From NCBI RefSeq assembly GCF_002733955.1, contig NZ_NVXQ01000004.1:124001-188000 (forward strand): a stretch of DNA of 64,000 bases, written 5' to 3'. The notes beneath the pieces were generated by a model, which worked only from the letters and a program-made list of their open reading frames with translations, made no database searches and had not been told where the DNA came from. The stretch comes from Hoeflea sp. (GTDB lineage: Bacteria > Pseudomonadota > Alphaproteobacteria > Rhizobiales > Rhizobiaceae). Made by a program: the position numbers and the translations under genes. Positions 37,644 to 47,596 of this stretch are shown here, one piece after another (the first letter of the stretch is position 1; each line of letters begins with the position of its first letter).

Positions 37644-37740
37644 ACCCTGCCGCCTCAGCCACTCTGCGCAGCAGCGCCGCGACGATTGTCGCAGCATCCC
37701 CATCTCGACTCTGCCACCATTTTGTGCGACGTCAGCCGCC

Positions 37741-38415
37741 ATGAAGACAGAGATCAAGATTTGCGGCCTGAGCACGCCCGAAGCGGTGGATCGCGCGGCC
37801 GATCTGAGCGCCGACATGGCGGGCTTCATCTTTTTTGAAAAGAGCCCGCGTCACGTCGCCGTCGACACTGCCGCTGCCCTGGCCGAGCGCGCCCGGGCGC
37901 GTGATCTCAAGACGGTGGCGGTTACAGTCAACATGGATGATGCCGGGCTGGACGAGATCGTCGCGCGCATGAAGCCCGACTGGCTGCAATTGCATGGCGC
38001 TGAAAGCCCCGAACGCGCAGCCGAACTCAAGGCCCGCTACGGTCTGCCGGTGATGAAGGCATTTGCCATCCGCGAGGCCGCAGACCTTGACCGCATTGCC
38101 CCCTATGACGGCATCGCCGACCGGTTCCTGTTTGACGCCAAGCCGCCGAAAGGCTCGGACCTGCCCGGCGGCAACGGCGTAAGCTTCGACTGGCGGCTTC
38201 TTGCAACGCTTGACGGGGCCGCTAGTTACATGCTTTCCGGTGGATTGACGAAAGACAATGTCGGCGAGGCGCTCCGCATCAGCGGCGCGAATATGCTCGA
38301 TGTGTCCTCCGGCGTTGAAAGCGCACCCGGCATCAAGGATCTCGGCATGATGGACGCGTTCGTCCGCGCCGTTCACGATGCCGGCCTCACAGCCCGGGCA
38401 GGGTCTCAGGAGTAG
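37741..38415 (+). CDS. trpF: Phosphoribosylanthranilate isomerase
   Basis: Enzyme of 224 residues in tryptophan synthesis, converting phosphoribosylanthranilate to the carboxyphenylamino-deoxyribulose phosphate. The catalytic Cys is in [10 protein letters not shown] near the N-terminus, and the phosphate-binding end reads [10 protein letters not shown] and [11 protein letters not shown]. No clear ribosome binding site precedes the ATG. It opens the trpF-trpB-trpA cluster, with trpB five bases after its stop. Confidence 0.95.
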   Translation: MKTEIKICGLSTPEAVDRAADLSADMAGFIFFEKSPRHVAVDTAAALAERARARDLKTVAVTVNMDDAGLDEIVARMKPDWLQLHGAESPERAAELKARYGLPVMKAFAIREAADLDRIAPYDGIADRFLFDAKPPKGSDLPGGNGVSFDWRLLATLDGAASYMLSGGLTKDNVGEALRISGANMLDVSSGVESAPGIKDLGMMDAFVRAVHDAGLTARAGSQE

Positions 38416-38420
38416 ATGAT

Positions 38421-39641
38421 TTGAACCAGACAAGCACCCCGAATTCCTTCCGCACCGGTCCTGATGAGCAGGGCATGTTTGGCATTTTCGGTGGCCGTTT
38501 CGTTGCCGAAACGCTGATGCCGCTAATCCTGGAGCTGGAAGAGGAGTGGGCCAAGGCGAAGGCTGACCCGGCGTTCCGCGCCGAACTCGATCATCTCAAC
38601 GCCCATTATGTCGGACGGCCGTCACCGCTCTATTTCGCCGAGCGGCTGACCGAGCATCTCGGCGGCGCCAAGGTCTATTTCAAGCGCGACGAGCTCAACC
38701 ACACTGGATCGCACAAGATCAACAACTGCATCGGTCAGATCCTGCTGGCCAAGCGGATGGGCAAGACGCGGATCATCGCCGAAACCGGCGCCGGCCAGCA
38801 TGGTGTGGCCTCGGCCACAGTCGCCGCACGCTTTGGCTATCCGTGCGAAGTCTACATGGGCGCCACCGATGTGCAGCGCCAGGCGCCGAACGTGTTCCGG
38901 ATGAAGCTGCTCGGCGCCAAGGTGCACCCGGTGACGTCGGGCCAGGGCACGCTGAAGGACGCGATGAACGAGGCGCTGCGCGACTGGGTGACCAATGTCG
39001 ACGACACCTATTACCTGATCGGCACGGCGGCTGGCCCGCATCCCTATCCAGAAATGGTGCGCACCTTCCAGTCGGTGATCGGGCAGGAAACCCGCGAGCA
39101 GATGCTGGCCGCCGAAGGCCGTCTGCCGGACATGCTGGTGGCCGCGGTCGGCGGCGGTTCCAACGCCATCGGCCTGTTCCACCCGTTCCTGGACGACAAG
39201 GACGTGCAGATTGTCGGCGTTGAAGCCGGCGGCAAAGGCCTTGAGGGCGAAGAGCATTGCGCCTCGCTGACCGCCGGTTCGCCCGGCGTGCTGCACGGCA
39301 ACCGCACCTATCTGCTGCAGGACGGCGACGGACAGATCAAGGAAGGCCATTCGATTTCGGCCGGTCTCGACTATCCCGGCATCGGACCCGAACACTCCTG
39401 GCTCAAGGAATCCAACCGGGTCGAATATGTGCCGATCATGGATGAGGAAGCCCTGGAAGCCTTCCAGCTGCTGACCCGTCTCGAAGGCATCATTCCGGCG
39501 CTGGAGCCGAGCCACGCGCTGGCCGAAGTGATCAAGCGGGCGCCGAAAATGGACAAGGACCAGATCATCGTGATGAACCTGTGCGGCCGCGGCGACAAGG
39601 ACATCTTCACAGTCGGCAAGATCCTGGGCGTGGAACTCTGA
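38421..39641 (+). CDS. trpB: Tryptophan synthase beta chain
   Basis: PLP enzyme of 406 residues joining indole and serine. The PLP lysine is in [12 protein letters not shown] and the phosphate loop is GGGSNAIG. The start is TTG at 38421, with AGGAG eight bases upstream; no ATG gives the right N-terminus. It should work as an alpha2-beta2 complex with TrpA, whose gene follows only after an intervening flavodoxin-like gene. Confidence 0.96.
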   Translation: MNQTSTPNSFRTGPDEQGMFGIFGGRFVAETLMPLILELEEEWAKAKADPAFRAELDHLNAHYVGRPSPLYFAERLTEHLGGAKVYFKRDELNHTGSHKINNCIGQILLAKRMGKTRIIAETGAGQHGVASATVAARFGYPCEVYMGATDVQRQAPNVFRMKLLGAKVHPVTSGQGTLKDAMNEALRDWVTNVDDTYYLIGTAAGPHPYPEMVRTFQSVIGQETREQMLAAEGRLPDMLVAAVGGGSNAIGLFHPFLDDKDVQIVGVEAGGKGLEGEEHCASLTAGSPGVLHGNRTYLLQDGDGQIKEGHSISAGLDYPGIGPEHSWLKESNRVEYVPIMDEEALEAFQLLTRLEGIIPALEPSHALAEVIKRAPKMDKDQIIVMNLCGRGDKDIFTVGKILGVEL

Positions 39642-39643
39642 TC

Positions 39644-40351
39644 ATGACCGGTTTCTCCGATCTCCGGGCGGTGTTCATCAACACCACGCTCAAAAGCACG
39701 GCGCAGGGCGAAAGCCACACCGAGCGGCTGATGCGCAATGCCATGGCGATCACGGAGACCAATGGCGTTGAGGTGGATCTGCTGCGTGCGGCAGACCATC
39801 ATATCGCCTACGGCGTGCAGCCCGACATGCGCGAGCATGGTGCGGATCGGGACGACTGGCCGGAAGTGTTCTGGCCGAAAATCCGCGACGCCGATATACT
39901 GGTGATCGGCACGCCCTTGTGGCTGGGCGAGGAATCCTCGCTCTGCCGGGTGATCATCGAACGGCTTTACGCCCATTCGGGCCAGCGCAATGACCGCGGA
40001 CAGTATATCTTCTATGGCAAGGTCGGCGGTTGCATGGTCACCGGCAACGAGGATGGCGTCAAACACGCCTCGATGACCTGCCTCTATGCCATGCAGCATG
40101 TCGGCTACACGATTCCGCCGCAGGCCGATAGCGGCTGGATCGGCGAAGTCGGCCCGGGCAAATCCTATGGTGATGACGGCGCCGGCTATGATAATGATTT
40201 CACCAAGCGCAACACCTCGTTCATGACCTGGAACCTGATGCATCTGGCACGGATGCTCAAAGATGCGGGGGGCATTCCCAATCATGGCAATGATGTCGAA
40301 GCCTGGAACAATGGCGCGCGTTTTGACCACCCCGAGATCGGAAAATCCTGA
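39644..40351 (+). CDS. Flavodoxin/NADPH-dependent FMN reductase-like protein
   Basis: Protein of 235 residues with a flavodoxin-like fold: an N-terminal beta strand and phosphate-loop region (RAVFINTTLKSTAQGESHTERL) and the segment ADILVIGTPLWLGEESSLCRVIIERL that normally contacts FMN. It is most like NADPH-dependent FMN reductases and flavodoxin-family proteins. It starts two bases after trpB and its stop directly abuts the ATG of trpA, so it is co-translated with the tryptophan synthase genes. No role in tryptophan synthesis is known for such a protein. Confidence 0.8.
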   Translation: MTGFSDLRAVFINTTLKSTAQGESHTERLMRNAMAITETNGVEVDLLRAADHHIAYGVQPDMREHGADRDDWPEVFWPKIRDADILVIGTPLWLGEESSLCRVIIERLYAHSGQRNDRGQYIFYGKVGGCMVTGNEDGVKHASMTCLYAMQHVGYTIPPQADSGWIGEVGPGKSYGDDGAGYDNDFTKRNTSFMTWNLMHLARMLKDAGGIPNHGNDVEAWNNGARFDHPEIGKS

Positions 40352-41191
40352 ATGACCACTCGCATTGATACCCGTTTCGAAAAGCTCAAGGCCGAGGGCC
40401 GGCCGGCGCTGGTGACCTACTTCATGGGCGGCGATCCCGATTACGACACTTCGCTGAAGATCATGCAGGCGCTGCCGGGCGCGGGCTCGGACGTGATCGA
40501 GCTCGGCATGCCGTTCTCCGATCCGATGGCCGACGGCCCGGCGATCCAGATGGCCGGACAGCGGGCGCTCAAGGGCGGCCAGTCGCTTGTCAGGACGCTG
40601 GATCTGGCGCGGGATTTCCGCAAGGGCGACAATGAAACGCCAATCGTGCTGATGGGCTATTACAACCCGATCTACATCTATGGCGTCGACAGGTTCCTGG
40701 TCGATGCCAAGGAAGCCGGGATCGACGGGCTGATCGTGGTCGACCTGCCGCCTGAAATGGACGAGGAACTGTGCATTCCGGCGCTGAAGGCCGGGGTCAA
40801 CTTCATCCGGCTCGCGACACCGACAACGGATGACAAGCGGCTGCCGCTGGTGCTTAGCAACACGTCGGGCTTTGTCTATTACGTCTCGATGACCGGGATC
40901 ACTGGATCGGCGATTGCCGACACATCCAAGGTCAACGTGGCCGTCGACAGGATCAAGAGCCACACCAACCTGCCGGTCTGCGTCGGCTTCGGGGTGAAGA
41001 CCGCCGAACAGGCCCGCGCCATCGGCCAATCGGCTGACGGCGTTGTGGTCGGCACCGCGATCGTCAACCAGATCGCCAATACACTTGATGCTGAGGGTGC
41101 AGCCACCACCGACACGGTCGAGAGCGTCGCCACCATGGTGCGCGGCCTTGCCACCGGCGTTCGTGCCGCACGCCTTGCACCGACACAATAA
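40352..41191 (+). CDS. trpA: Tryptophan synthase alpha chain
   Basis: Enzyme of 279 residues that cleaves indole-3-glycerol phosphate. The catalytic Glu is in [11 protein letters not shown] and the Asp in MADGPAIQ; the phosphate end reads [10 protein letters not shown]. The ATG touches the stop codon of the flavodoxin-like gene. accD follows after 36 bases. Confidence 0.96.
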   Translation: MTTRIDTRFEKLKAEGRPALVTYFMGGDPDYDTSLKIMQALPGAGSDVIELGMPFSDPMADGPAIQMAGQRALKGGQSLVRTLDLARDFRKGDNETPIVLMGYYNPIYIYGVDRFLVDAKEAGIDGLIVVDLPPEMDEELCIPALKAGVNFIRLATPTTDDKRLPLVLSNTSGFVYYVSMTGITGSAIADTSKVNVAVDRIKSHTNLPVCVGFGVKTAEQARAIGQSADGVVVGTAIVNQIANTLDAEGAATTDTVESVATMVRGLATGVRAARLAPTQ

Positions 41192-41227
41192 GACCCCCAC
41201 ATTGGGTGACGAACCGGAGATTACGCG

Positions 41228-42148
41228 TTGAACTGGATTACCAACTACGTCAGGCCAAAGATCAATTCGATGCTCGGCCGCCGCGAGGTGCCGGAAAACC
41301 TATGGATCAAGTGCCCAGAAACCGGGGAAATGGTGTTCCACAACGATCTGGAAGAGAACCATTTCGTGATCCCGGCCTCGGGCTACCACATGAAGATGTC
41401 GGCCGAAGCCCGGCTCAAGCACATGTTCGACGAGGGCAAGTACGAGCTGCTGCCGTCGCCGAAAGTGCCCCAGGATCCGCTCAAGTTCCGCGATTCGAAG
41501 AAATATGCAGACCGGCTTAGGGAAAACCGCACCAAGACCGGGCTGGAAGATTCGATCGTATCCGCCCACGGGTCGGTCCAGGGTGTCAAGATAGTTGCCT
41601 GCGTGCATGATTTTGCTTTCATGGGCGGATCGCTCGGTCTTGCTGCCGGCGAAGCCATCGTCCAGGCCTTCGAGGCAGCGATCGAACGCAATTGCCCGCT
41701 GGTGATGTTCCCGGCATCGGGCGGCGCCCGCATGCAGGAAGGCATCCTGTCGCTGATGCAGCTGCCGCGCACCACCGTTGCGGTGGAAATGCTGAAAGAA
41801 GCCGGACTTCCCTACATCGTGGTGCTGACCAATCCGACCACCGGCGGCGTTTCGGCCTCCTACGCGATGCTCGGCGATATCCATCTCGCCGAACCGGGTG
41901 CGGAAATCGGCTTTGCCGGCAAACGGGTGATCGAGCAGACCATCCGTGAAAAGCTGCCCGAAGGCTTTCAGACCGCGGAATACCTGGTTGATCACGGCAT
42001 GGTCGACATGGTGGTGCACCGCCACGACCTGCCGGCAACGGTGGCCCGCTTGCTCAGGATCTTCCTGAAACTGGATGCACCCGCGCCAACCGCGCTTCCT
42101 GCACCCGAAAAACCTGCTGAAGCCGCACCGGCAGAAGCCGCGGAGTAA
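41228..42148 (+). CDS. accD: Acetyl-CoA carboxylase carboxyltransferase subunit beta
   Basis: Subunit of 306 residues that, with AccA, transfers carboxyl from biotin to acetyl-CoA to start fatty acid synthesis. The crotonase-like core includes [17 protein letters not shown] and [13 protein letters not shown]. The N-terminal zinc ribbon of E. coli AccD has four cysteines; here only Cys29 remains, the others being Thr32, Ile48 and Ser51. This agrees with rhizobial AccD as I remember it. The C-terminus is an Ala/Pro-rich tail. The start is TTG at 41228, giving the conserved [16 protein letters not shown]. Confidence 0.95.
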   Translation: MNWITNYVRPKINSMLGRREVPENLWIKCPETGEMVFHNDLEENHFVIPASGYHMKMSAEARLKHMFDEGKYELLPSPKVPQDPLKFRDSKKYADRLRENRTKTGLEDSIVSAHGSVQGVKIVACVHDFAFMGGSLGLAAGEAIVQAFEAAIERNCPLVMFPASGGARMQEGILSLMQLPRTTVAVEMLKEAGLPYIVVLTNPTTGGVSASYAMLGDIHLAEPGAEIGFAGKRVIEQTIREKLPEGFQTAEYLVDHGMVDMVVHRHDLPATVARLLRIFLKLDAPAPTALPAPEKPAEAAPAEAAE

Positions 42149-42189
42149 GATCCCAACCAGAACCGGAAACGGTGGCGAGAGGAGCTGTC

Positions 42190-43515
42190 GTGTCGGCTGC
42201 TGAACGGGAAATCAACGCGCTCATGGCGCTGCATCCGAAGGGATTCGACCTCTCGCTTGAGCGGATCACCCGGCTGCTTGGGCGGCTCGGCAATCCGCAT
42301 GAAAAGCTGCCGCCGGTGATCCATATCGCCGGAACCAACGGCAAGGGATCGACCAGCGCCTTTTGCCGCGCCATTCTCGAAGCGCACGGGCTGACGGTTC
42401 ACGTCCATACCTCGCCGCACCTGGTCAACTGGCATGAGCGCTTCCGCATCGGCGCCGAGGGCGGCGGGCACCTGGTCGAGGACGAGGTGCTGGCCGACGC
42501 ATTGCGGCGGGTGGCGGATGCCAACCAGGGCGAGATGATCACCGTCTTCGAGATCCTGACCGCGGTGATGTTCGTGCTGTTTTCCGAGCATCCCGCCGAC
42601 GCGGCCTTGATCGAGGTCGGTCTCGGCGGACGGTTTGACGCGACCAACGTGATCGCCCATCCCGCGGTCAGCCTGATCATGTCGATCTCGCTCGACCACC
42701 AGGCCTATCTTGGCGATCGCGTCGAGCTGATCGCGGCGGAAAAGGCCGGAATCATCAAACCCGGCGCGCCAGTGGTGATCGGTGCACAGACAGAAGATGC
42801 GGCCCGCGAAGTGCTGATCGAGATCGCCGAACGGCTGAGATGCCCGCTGAGCATTTACGGCCAGGATTTCCTCGCGCTCGAGGAAAACGGTCGGCTGGCC
42901 TACCAGGACGAGGACGAATTGATCGACCTGCCCTTGCCGAGGCTTGCAGGCCGGCACCAGCAGGGCAATGCGGCGGCCGCCATCCGTGGCTTGAAGGCCG
43001 CCGGCTTCAAGCTTGAAGAACGCGCCACCGCCGAAGGCCTGCTCAATGTGTCCTGGCCCGGGCGGCTTGAACGGCTGACCCACGGGCGTCTTGTCGAGGG
43101 TGCGATGGAAGGCGTAGAGCTGTGGATCGACGGCGGTCACAATCCGGGCGCCGGCAAGGCGATTGCGGAGGCGATGGCCAATCTCAACGACCGCGACTCC
43201 CGGCCGCTGTTCCTGGTCACCGGGATGATCAACACCAAGGATCCGGTGGGCTATTTCGAAGCCTTTGCCGGCATGGTGCGGCACGTGTTCACGGTTCCGG
43301 TGTCGGATTCCGAAGCGGGGCTGGACCCCGAGTTTCTCGCCGATACCGCCGACGAAGCGGGATTGACCGCAGAAGCTGCGAAGGATGTGGAAAGCGCAAT
43401 TGCCGCCATCTGCACCAACTGGAACGGGCTGGAACGCCCACCTCGGATCCTGATCGGCGGATCACTCTACCTTCTGGGCGAAGTGCTGAAGTTCAACGAG
43501 ACACCGCCGGTCTGA
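42190..43515 (+). CDS. folC: Bifunctional folylpolyglutamate/dihydrofolate synthase
   Basis: Mur-ligase-like enzyme of about 441 residues that adds glutamate to folates and, in many bacteria, makes dihydrofolate from dihydropteroate. The ATP loop is IAGTNGKGSTSAF, and the family motifs LVNWHERFR and DGGHNPGAGKA are present. Start GTG at 42190 is preferred because GAGAGGAG stands five bases upstream; GTG at 42172 is the alternative. The gene follows accD and ends at a strong two-way terminator. Confidence 0.93.
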   Translation: MSAAEREINALMALHPKGFDLSLERITRLLGRLGNPHEKLPPVIHIAGTNGKGSTSAFCRAILEAHGLTVHVHTSPHLVNWHERFRIGAEGGGHLVEDEVLADALRRVADANQGEMITVFEILTAVMFVLFSEHPADAALIEVGLGGRFDATNVIAHPAVSLIMSISLDHQAYLGDRVELIAAEKAGIIKPGAPVVIGAQTEDAAREVLIEIAERLRCPLSIYGQDFLALEENGRLAYQDEDELIDLPLPRLAGRHQQGNAAAAIRGLKAAGFKLEERATAEGLLNVSWPGRLERLTHGRLVEGAMEGVELWIDGGHNPGAGKAIAEAMANLNDRDSRPLFLVTGMINTKDPVGYFEAFAGMVRHVFTVPVSDSEAGLDPEFLADTADEAGLTAEAAKDVESAIAAICTNWNGLERPPRILIGGSLYLLGEVLKFNETPPV

Positions 43516-43541
43516 TCTGCACCCCCTAAAATCCGCGCATG

Positions 43542-43574
43542 AAAAACCCGCCCGGTTTCCCGGGCGGGTTTTTT
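43542..43574. terminator. Bidirectional terminator between folC and trxA
   Basis: A stem of at least 11 bases, ACCCGCCCGG with its complement, sits around a 4-base loop. It is flanked by AAAAA on the left and TTTTTT on the right, so it works on both strands for the convergent folC and trxA genes. Confidence 0.93.
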
Positions 43575-43594
43575 GATGGTTCGAAGATCTGAAA

Positions 43595-43918
43595 TCAGGC
43601 GATGGCGCCGGAAATCCAGCTCGAGAGCGCCGTCTTCGGCGAAGCGCCGACCTTGATGTCGGCCACGGCGCCGCCCTTGAACATGGCAAGCGTCGGGATC
43701 GAACGGACACCAAACTGGGAAGCCAGTTCCGGGTTCTCGTCGATGTTGAGCTTGACGACCTTGACGCTGCCTTCCATCTCGTTGGAGATTTCCTCGAGGC
43801 TCGGAGCGATCATCTTGCAGGGTCCGCACCATTCAGCCCAGAAGTCGACGACGACGGGAACGGTGGAATCGAGCACTTCGCTCTGAAAATTGGCGGTGTC
43901 TACTTTTACGGTTGCCAT
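43595..43918 (-). CDS. trxA: Thioredoxin
   Basis: Thioredoxin of 107 residues with the active site WCGPC in [12 protein letters not shown] and the cis-proline in RSIPTLAMF. It reduces protein disulfides in the cytoplasm. The ATG has AAAGGAG upstream. It lies downstream of addA on the same strand, 114 bases apart, an arrangement known from rhizobia. Confidence 0.96.
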   Translation of the reverse strand: MATVKVDTANFQSEVLDSTVPVVVDFWAEWCGPCKMIAPSLEEISNEMEGSVKVVKLNIDENPELASQFGVRSIPTLAMFKGGAVADIKVGASPKTALSSWISGAIA

Positions 43919-44032
43919 GTTGCGGCACTCCTTTGATCGGGTGACTCGTGTGTGGTCTCAATGTGATGATTCGCCCTTCAGTATTCAAGGCATTTCGACC
44001 AGCTTCACCGAGCCGTGATGCCGGACAGCCAT

Positions 44033-47000
44033 TTATGCATCGAGACCGGCCAGTGCCTGATCCAGTACCGGGCCGGGAATCTCAATGAGTTGCGGACGGG
44101 AAACATAGACCAGCGCAGCGTCAATTCGCCGCCCCGGATAGAGCGGCGCCAGCAGCGCGCGATAGATGGCGAGCTGTGACACGTGGCCAGACGGTGGTTG
44201 CTCACCGGCTTGTGGCGCCAGGCCGGTCTTGTAGTCCACGATCAGCACCCGGTCACCGTCGAGCGCGATGCGGTCGATCCGGCCCGAGACGGCGCGCTCC
44301 TCGCCTGCGACCCGCAACGTGCCCATGACCGAGACTTCCGCCTCGCCCGGCGCATCGAAGATCGGTGCGAAGGCCGGATCCTGCAGGACCGCCAGCACCT
44401 GGGTCTCGATGGTCTGTCGTGCTTCGGCCTGTTCTTCGGGTAGGGCGCGAGCGAGATAACGGGTGAGCACGGTTTGCCGTTCGGTGGCAGGAACGCCGGG
44501 CAACACCTGAAGCAGGCGGTGGATCATGCTGCCGCGTTCGAGCGCTGCCGTCGAACCGGTCTGGCTGCCGGCAAAGGGCGAGCGGGTGGCCAGCTCGGCG
44601 CTGTCCTCGAGCACGGCGCTGACACCCGATGGCGCCAGGGGGCGGGGCAGACGCGCGGGAGGCGGCAAGGGAGCCGCCGGGATGTGGATGCCGCTCTCGG
44701 GCGTGGCTGCGGCGGGTGCGGGCGCCTGTGCATCGGGAGATGTGACCACCGGGTTTGCCATGCTGGTCCGGCAGAAGCGGCGCGCTTCGAAGGGTTCGGT
44801 GACGTACTCGTGGACGATGTCGGAGACCGTGTAGTCAGCCTCTCCTGTTGCACGTTCAAGCCCGGCGGATGCCAGCGAGTGCCAGGTCGGGGATTTGACC
44901 TCCCGGATACCGCGATATCCACAAACCACCAGCCGGTCCGCCGCCCGCGTCAGCCCGACATAAAGCAGCCGGCGGTATTCCTCCTCGGCCTGCTCGCGCA
45001 TTTTCTCGCGGACCGGCGCAATGGCGTCGTTCTCGTGGCTCTTGTCCGGCAACCAGACCGGGATGCTCGGCGGCTCAGTCGATCCGGGTCTTGGCGGCAG
45101 CAGCCAGAGCCGCGGCTGGTGGCTGTGCTGGAACGCCTCGCCGCCGGAATCAACCAGGAACACGATCGGCGCTTCCAGCCCCTTGGCGGCATGCACGGTC
45201 ATGATCCGCACCGCGCCGGACTGGCCTTCCATCTCGCGCTTGATTTCGGGCGTGTCGGTTTCGAGCATGGCGAGGAAGGACTGCAGACCCGGCAAGCCGG
45301 CCTGTTCGTGATCCAGCGTCAGGCCGAGAAACTCGTCCAGCACATCACCGACTTCATGGCCGAGACGGCCGAGATAGGCCCGGCGGCCGCCATCGGGACC
45401 GAGCAGGCTGGCAAAGAAATCATGCGGCGGAAGCTGCGCGGCACGGCTGCGCCAGCGTTTGAGCTTCGCAACCGCGGCCTCGAATCGCGGATCGGTTTCA
45501 GCCAGCTCACGCAACCGCCGCCAGACAGACACGCCGTCCGGCCGTCCCGATGTCAGCTGGAACAGGTCATCCTCATCGAGATCCAGCAACGGGCTCTTGA
45601 ACAGGGCAGCGAGCGAGAGGTCGTCATCGCTCAGAAGCACGAAACGCCCCAGCGCCATCAGGTCCTGCACCGCGATGTGATCGGTGAGCCGCAGCCGGTC
45701 GGCGCCCGCCACCGGGATATCCGTGGTCGCCTTCAGGGTGCGCAGCAGTGTCGGCACGAAACCATCGCGCTTGCGCACCAGAACCAGGATATCGCCAGGT
45801 GCGACTGGCCGCATCTTTTTCGATTTCTGATCCTCGATCATCTCCTTGCCGACCCATAGCCGCAGCACATCGGCAATGCGGCGGGCGAGTTGGGCGGCAG
45901 GTGCGGATTCGGGCACCTCGTCGAAGGCTGCGGTCCAGTCTTCGTCGTTGCCGGTCTGCTCCTTGGCGATCATCGGCCAGATCTCGACCAGTCCGGGCGC
46001 CTGCAGCCGCGCGGTCTCGTGGATCACCGGCTCGTCGGCGGAGCCCATGCCGCGCAGCGCATCGGCGCTGGCAAAGACATGGTCGACCAGTTTCAGCACC
46101 TCGGTGGAGGAGCGGAAGGAAACCCGCAGCGAAACCTTTTCAAACTCCGCATCCGCAGCCCCGGCAAGCCTTGCGATCCGGCCTCGCTCTTCGGCGAAGC
46201 GCTCGGGACGGGCGCCCTGGAACGAGTAGATCGACTGTTTTTCGTCGCCAACGGCAAACAGTGTCCGGGTCGCCGGACGGGCTCCTTCGCCGGCAAAGAA
46301 CTCGTCCGACAGGGCGCCGATAACGTTCCATTGCAGCGGTGCGGTGTCTTGGGCCTCGTCGACCAGCACGTGATCGATGCCCTGGTCGAGCTTGTAGTGG
46401 ACCCAGGCGCTGGCGCCGCTTTTCGACAGAAGCGCTTCGGTGGCGCCGATCAGATCGTCATAATCGAGCAGAGCCTGACGGGTTTTCAGCCGCTCGAATT
46501 CGCCGAGATAGCGCCGGGCCAGGTGAAACACGGTCACCGAGGCTGACAGCATGCTGAGCCGGGCCAGCTTGTCGAGAGTGGCGATGATTTGTGCCTGCGC
46601 CGCGGCAACCCGGTCGGCAAGGTCGGGAAACCGCTCGAGGACGGTTTTCGAGGCGACCGTGCCGAGCCTGGCCGGCGTGCCTGATTTGGTGAAGAACACC
46701 TGCCTGAGCAGATCGAGCCGGGTGTCGGGATCAGGTTCGGACCCGGCGGCGAGCAGCCCGTAGGAAAGATTGTAGGCCTTGGTCGCGGACTTCGCGGATT
46801 CTGCAAATTCATAGACAGCACGCAGGTAATCGACCGGCAAGGCCTCGAGCGGCCAGGATGTTTTTACAAGCGAGGCTTCCTTGTCCTCCGGAGCCAGATC
46901 GAGGGCTTGCCGGATCAACGTCTCGGCGCCGCCCGCAGTCTTTGCCCTGGCGTCAAAGGCGATATATTCGCGACGCCGCGCGTAGAGGCCCGAGATCAGT

Positions 47001-47596
47001 TTGTCGAAACCGGCCTCGCCACCGATGTCGAGCGCCGCAGTGACAGCGCGCGCCAGTTCCGGATGGTTTTCGAAAGATTGCGACGACATCAGATGACGGC
47101 GCGCCTCGGCCAGAAGCTCGGCAGCTTTCTGGTCATCGAGCACGTTGAAATGACCGGGAATGTTGGCTTCCAGCGGGAACCGGTGCAGCACGGCCTCGCA
47201 AAAGGCGTGGATGGTCTGGATCTTGAGGCCACCCGGCGTTTCGAGCGCGGTGGCAAACAGCCGGCGCGCGCGCACCAGCTGGTGCGGTTCGGCCTGCCGG
47301 CCTTCGAGCTCGGTGATCTTTTCGGCAAGAGCGGCGTCATCGAGCCGGACCCATTCGCCCAGCGTCTTGAAGATGCGATTGGACATCTCCGCCGAGGCCG
47401 CCTTGGTGTAGGTCAGGCAGAGGATCGCCGAAGGACGGGCGCCGCGCAACAGCAGTCGGATCACCCGGCGGGCCAGAACATGGGTCTTGCCCGACCCGGC
47501 ATTGGCCGAGACCCAGGCCGACAATGTCGGCGTCGCCGCCCTGTTCTGGCGCAGCGTCGTGTCGGAAATGATCGCCTGGCTGGTTTGCTCAGTCAT
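44033..47596 (-). CDS. addA: Helicase-nuclease AddA
   Basis: Large subunit of 1187 residues of the AddAB enzyme, which processes double-strand ends for RecA repair. The UvrD-type helicase motifs include SANAGSGKTHVLARR, DEAQDTAPLQW and GDEKQSIYSFQGA; the C-terminal nuclease motif is VLIVDYKTGL. The start ATG 47596 lies inside the end of addB (overlap of eight bases), with GGAGG eight bases before it. Upstream in-frame starts to 47683 are inside addB and not needed. Confidence 0.95.
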   Translation of the reverse strand: MTEQTSQAIISDTTLRQNRAATPTLSAWVSANAGSGKTHVLARRVIRLLLRGARPSAILCLTYTKAASAEMSNRIFKTLGEWVRLDDAALAEKITELEGRQAEPHQLVRARRLFATALETPGGLKIQTIHAFCEAVLHRFPLEANIPGHFNVLDDQKAAELLAEARRHLMSSQSFENHPELARAVTAALDIGGEAGFDKLISGLYARRREYIAFDARAKTAGGAETLIRQALDLAPEDKEASLVKTSWPLEALPVDYLRAVYEFAESAKSATKAYNLSYGLLAAGSEPDPDTRLDLLRQVFFTKSGTPARLGTVASKTVLERFPDLADRVAAAQAQIIATLDKLARLSMLSASVTVFHLARRYLGEFERLKTRQALLDYDDLIGATEALLSKSGASAWVHYKLDQGIDHVLVDEAQDTAPLQWNVIGALSDEFFAGEGARPATRTLFAVGDEKQSIYSFQGARPERFAEERGRIARLAGAADAEFEKVSLRVSFRSSTEVLKLVDHVFASADALRGMGSADEPVIHETARLQAPGLVEIWPMIAKEQTGNDEDWTAAFDEVPESAPAAQLARRIADVLRLWVGKEMIEDQKSKKMRPVAPGDILVLVRKRDGFVPTLLRTLKATTDIPVAGADRLRLTDHIAVQDLMALGRFVLLSDDDLSLAALFKSPLLDLDEDDLFQLTSGRPDGVSVWRRLRELAETDPRFEAAVAKLKRWRSRAAQLPPHDFFASLLGPDGGRRAYLGRLGHEVGDVLDEFLGLTLDHEQAGLPGLQSFLAMLETDTPEIKREMEGQSGAVRIMTVHAAKGLEAPIVFLVDSGGEAFQHSHQPRLWLLPPRPGSTEPPSIPVWLPDKSHENDAIAPVREKMREQAEEEYRRLLYVGLTRAADRLVVCGYRGIREVKSPTWHSLASAGLERATGEADYTVSDIVHEYVTEPFEARRFCRTSMANPVVTSPDAQAPAPAAATPESGIHIPAAPLPPPARLPRPLAPSGVSAVLEDSAELATRSPFAGSQTGSTAALERGSMIHRLLQVLPGVPATERQTVLTRYLARALPEEQAEARQTIETQVLAVLQDPAFAPIFDAPGEAEVSVMGTLRVAGEERAVSGRIDRIALDGDRVLIVDYKTGLAPQAGEQPPSGHVSQLAIYRALLAPLYPGRRIDAALVYVSRPQLIEIPGPVLDQALAGLDA

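Noticed and set aside
39371-41200. Open frame of 609 codons on the minus strand opposite trpB-trpA
   Set aside because: Shadow of the tryptophan genes; no domain pattern.
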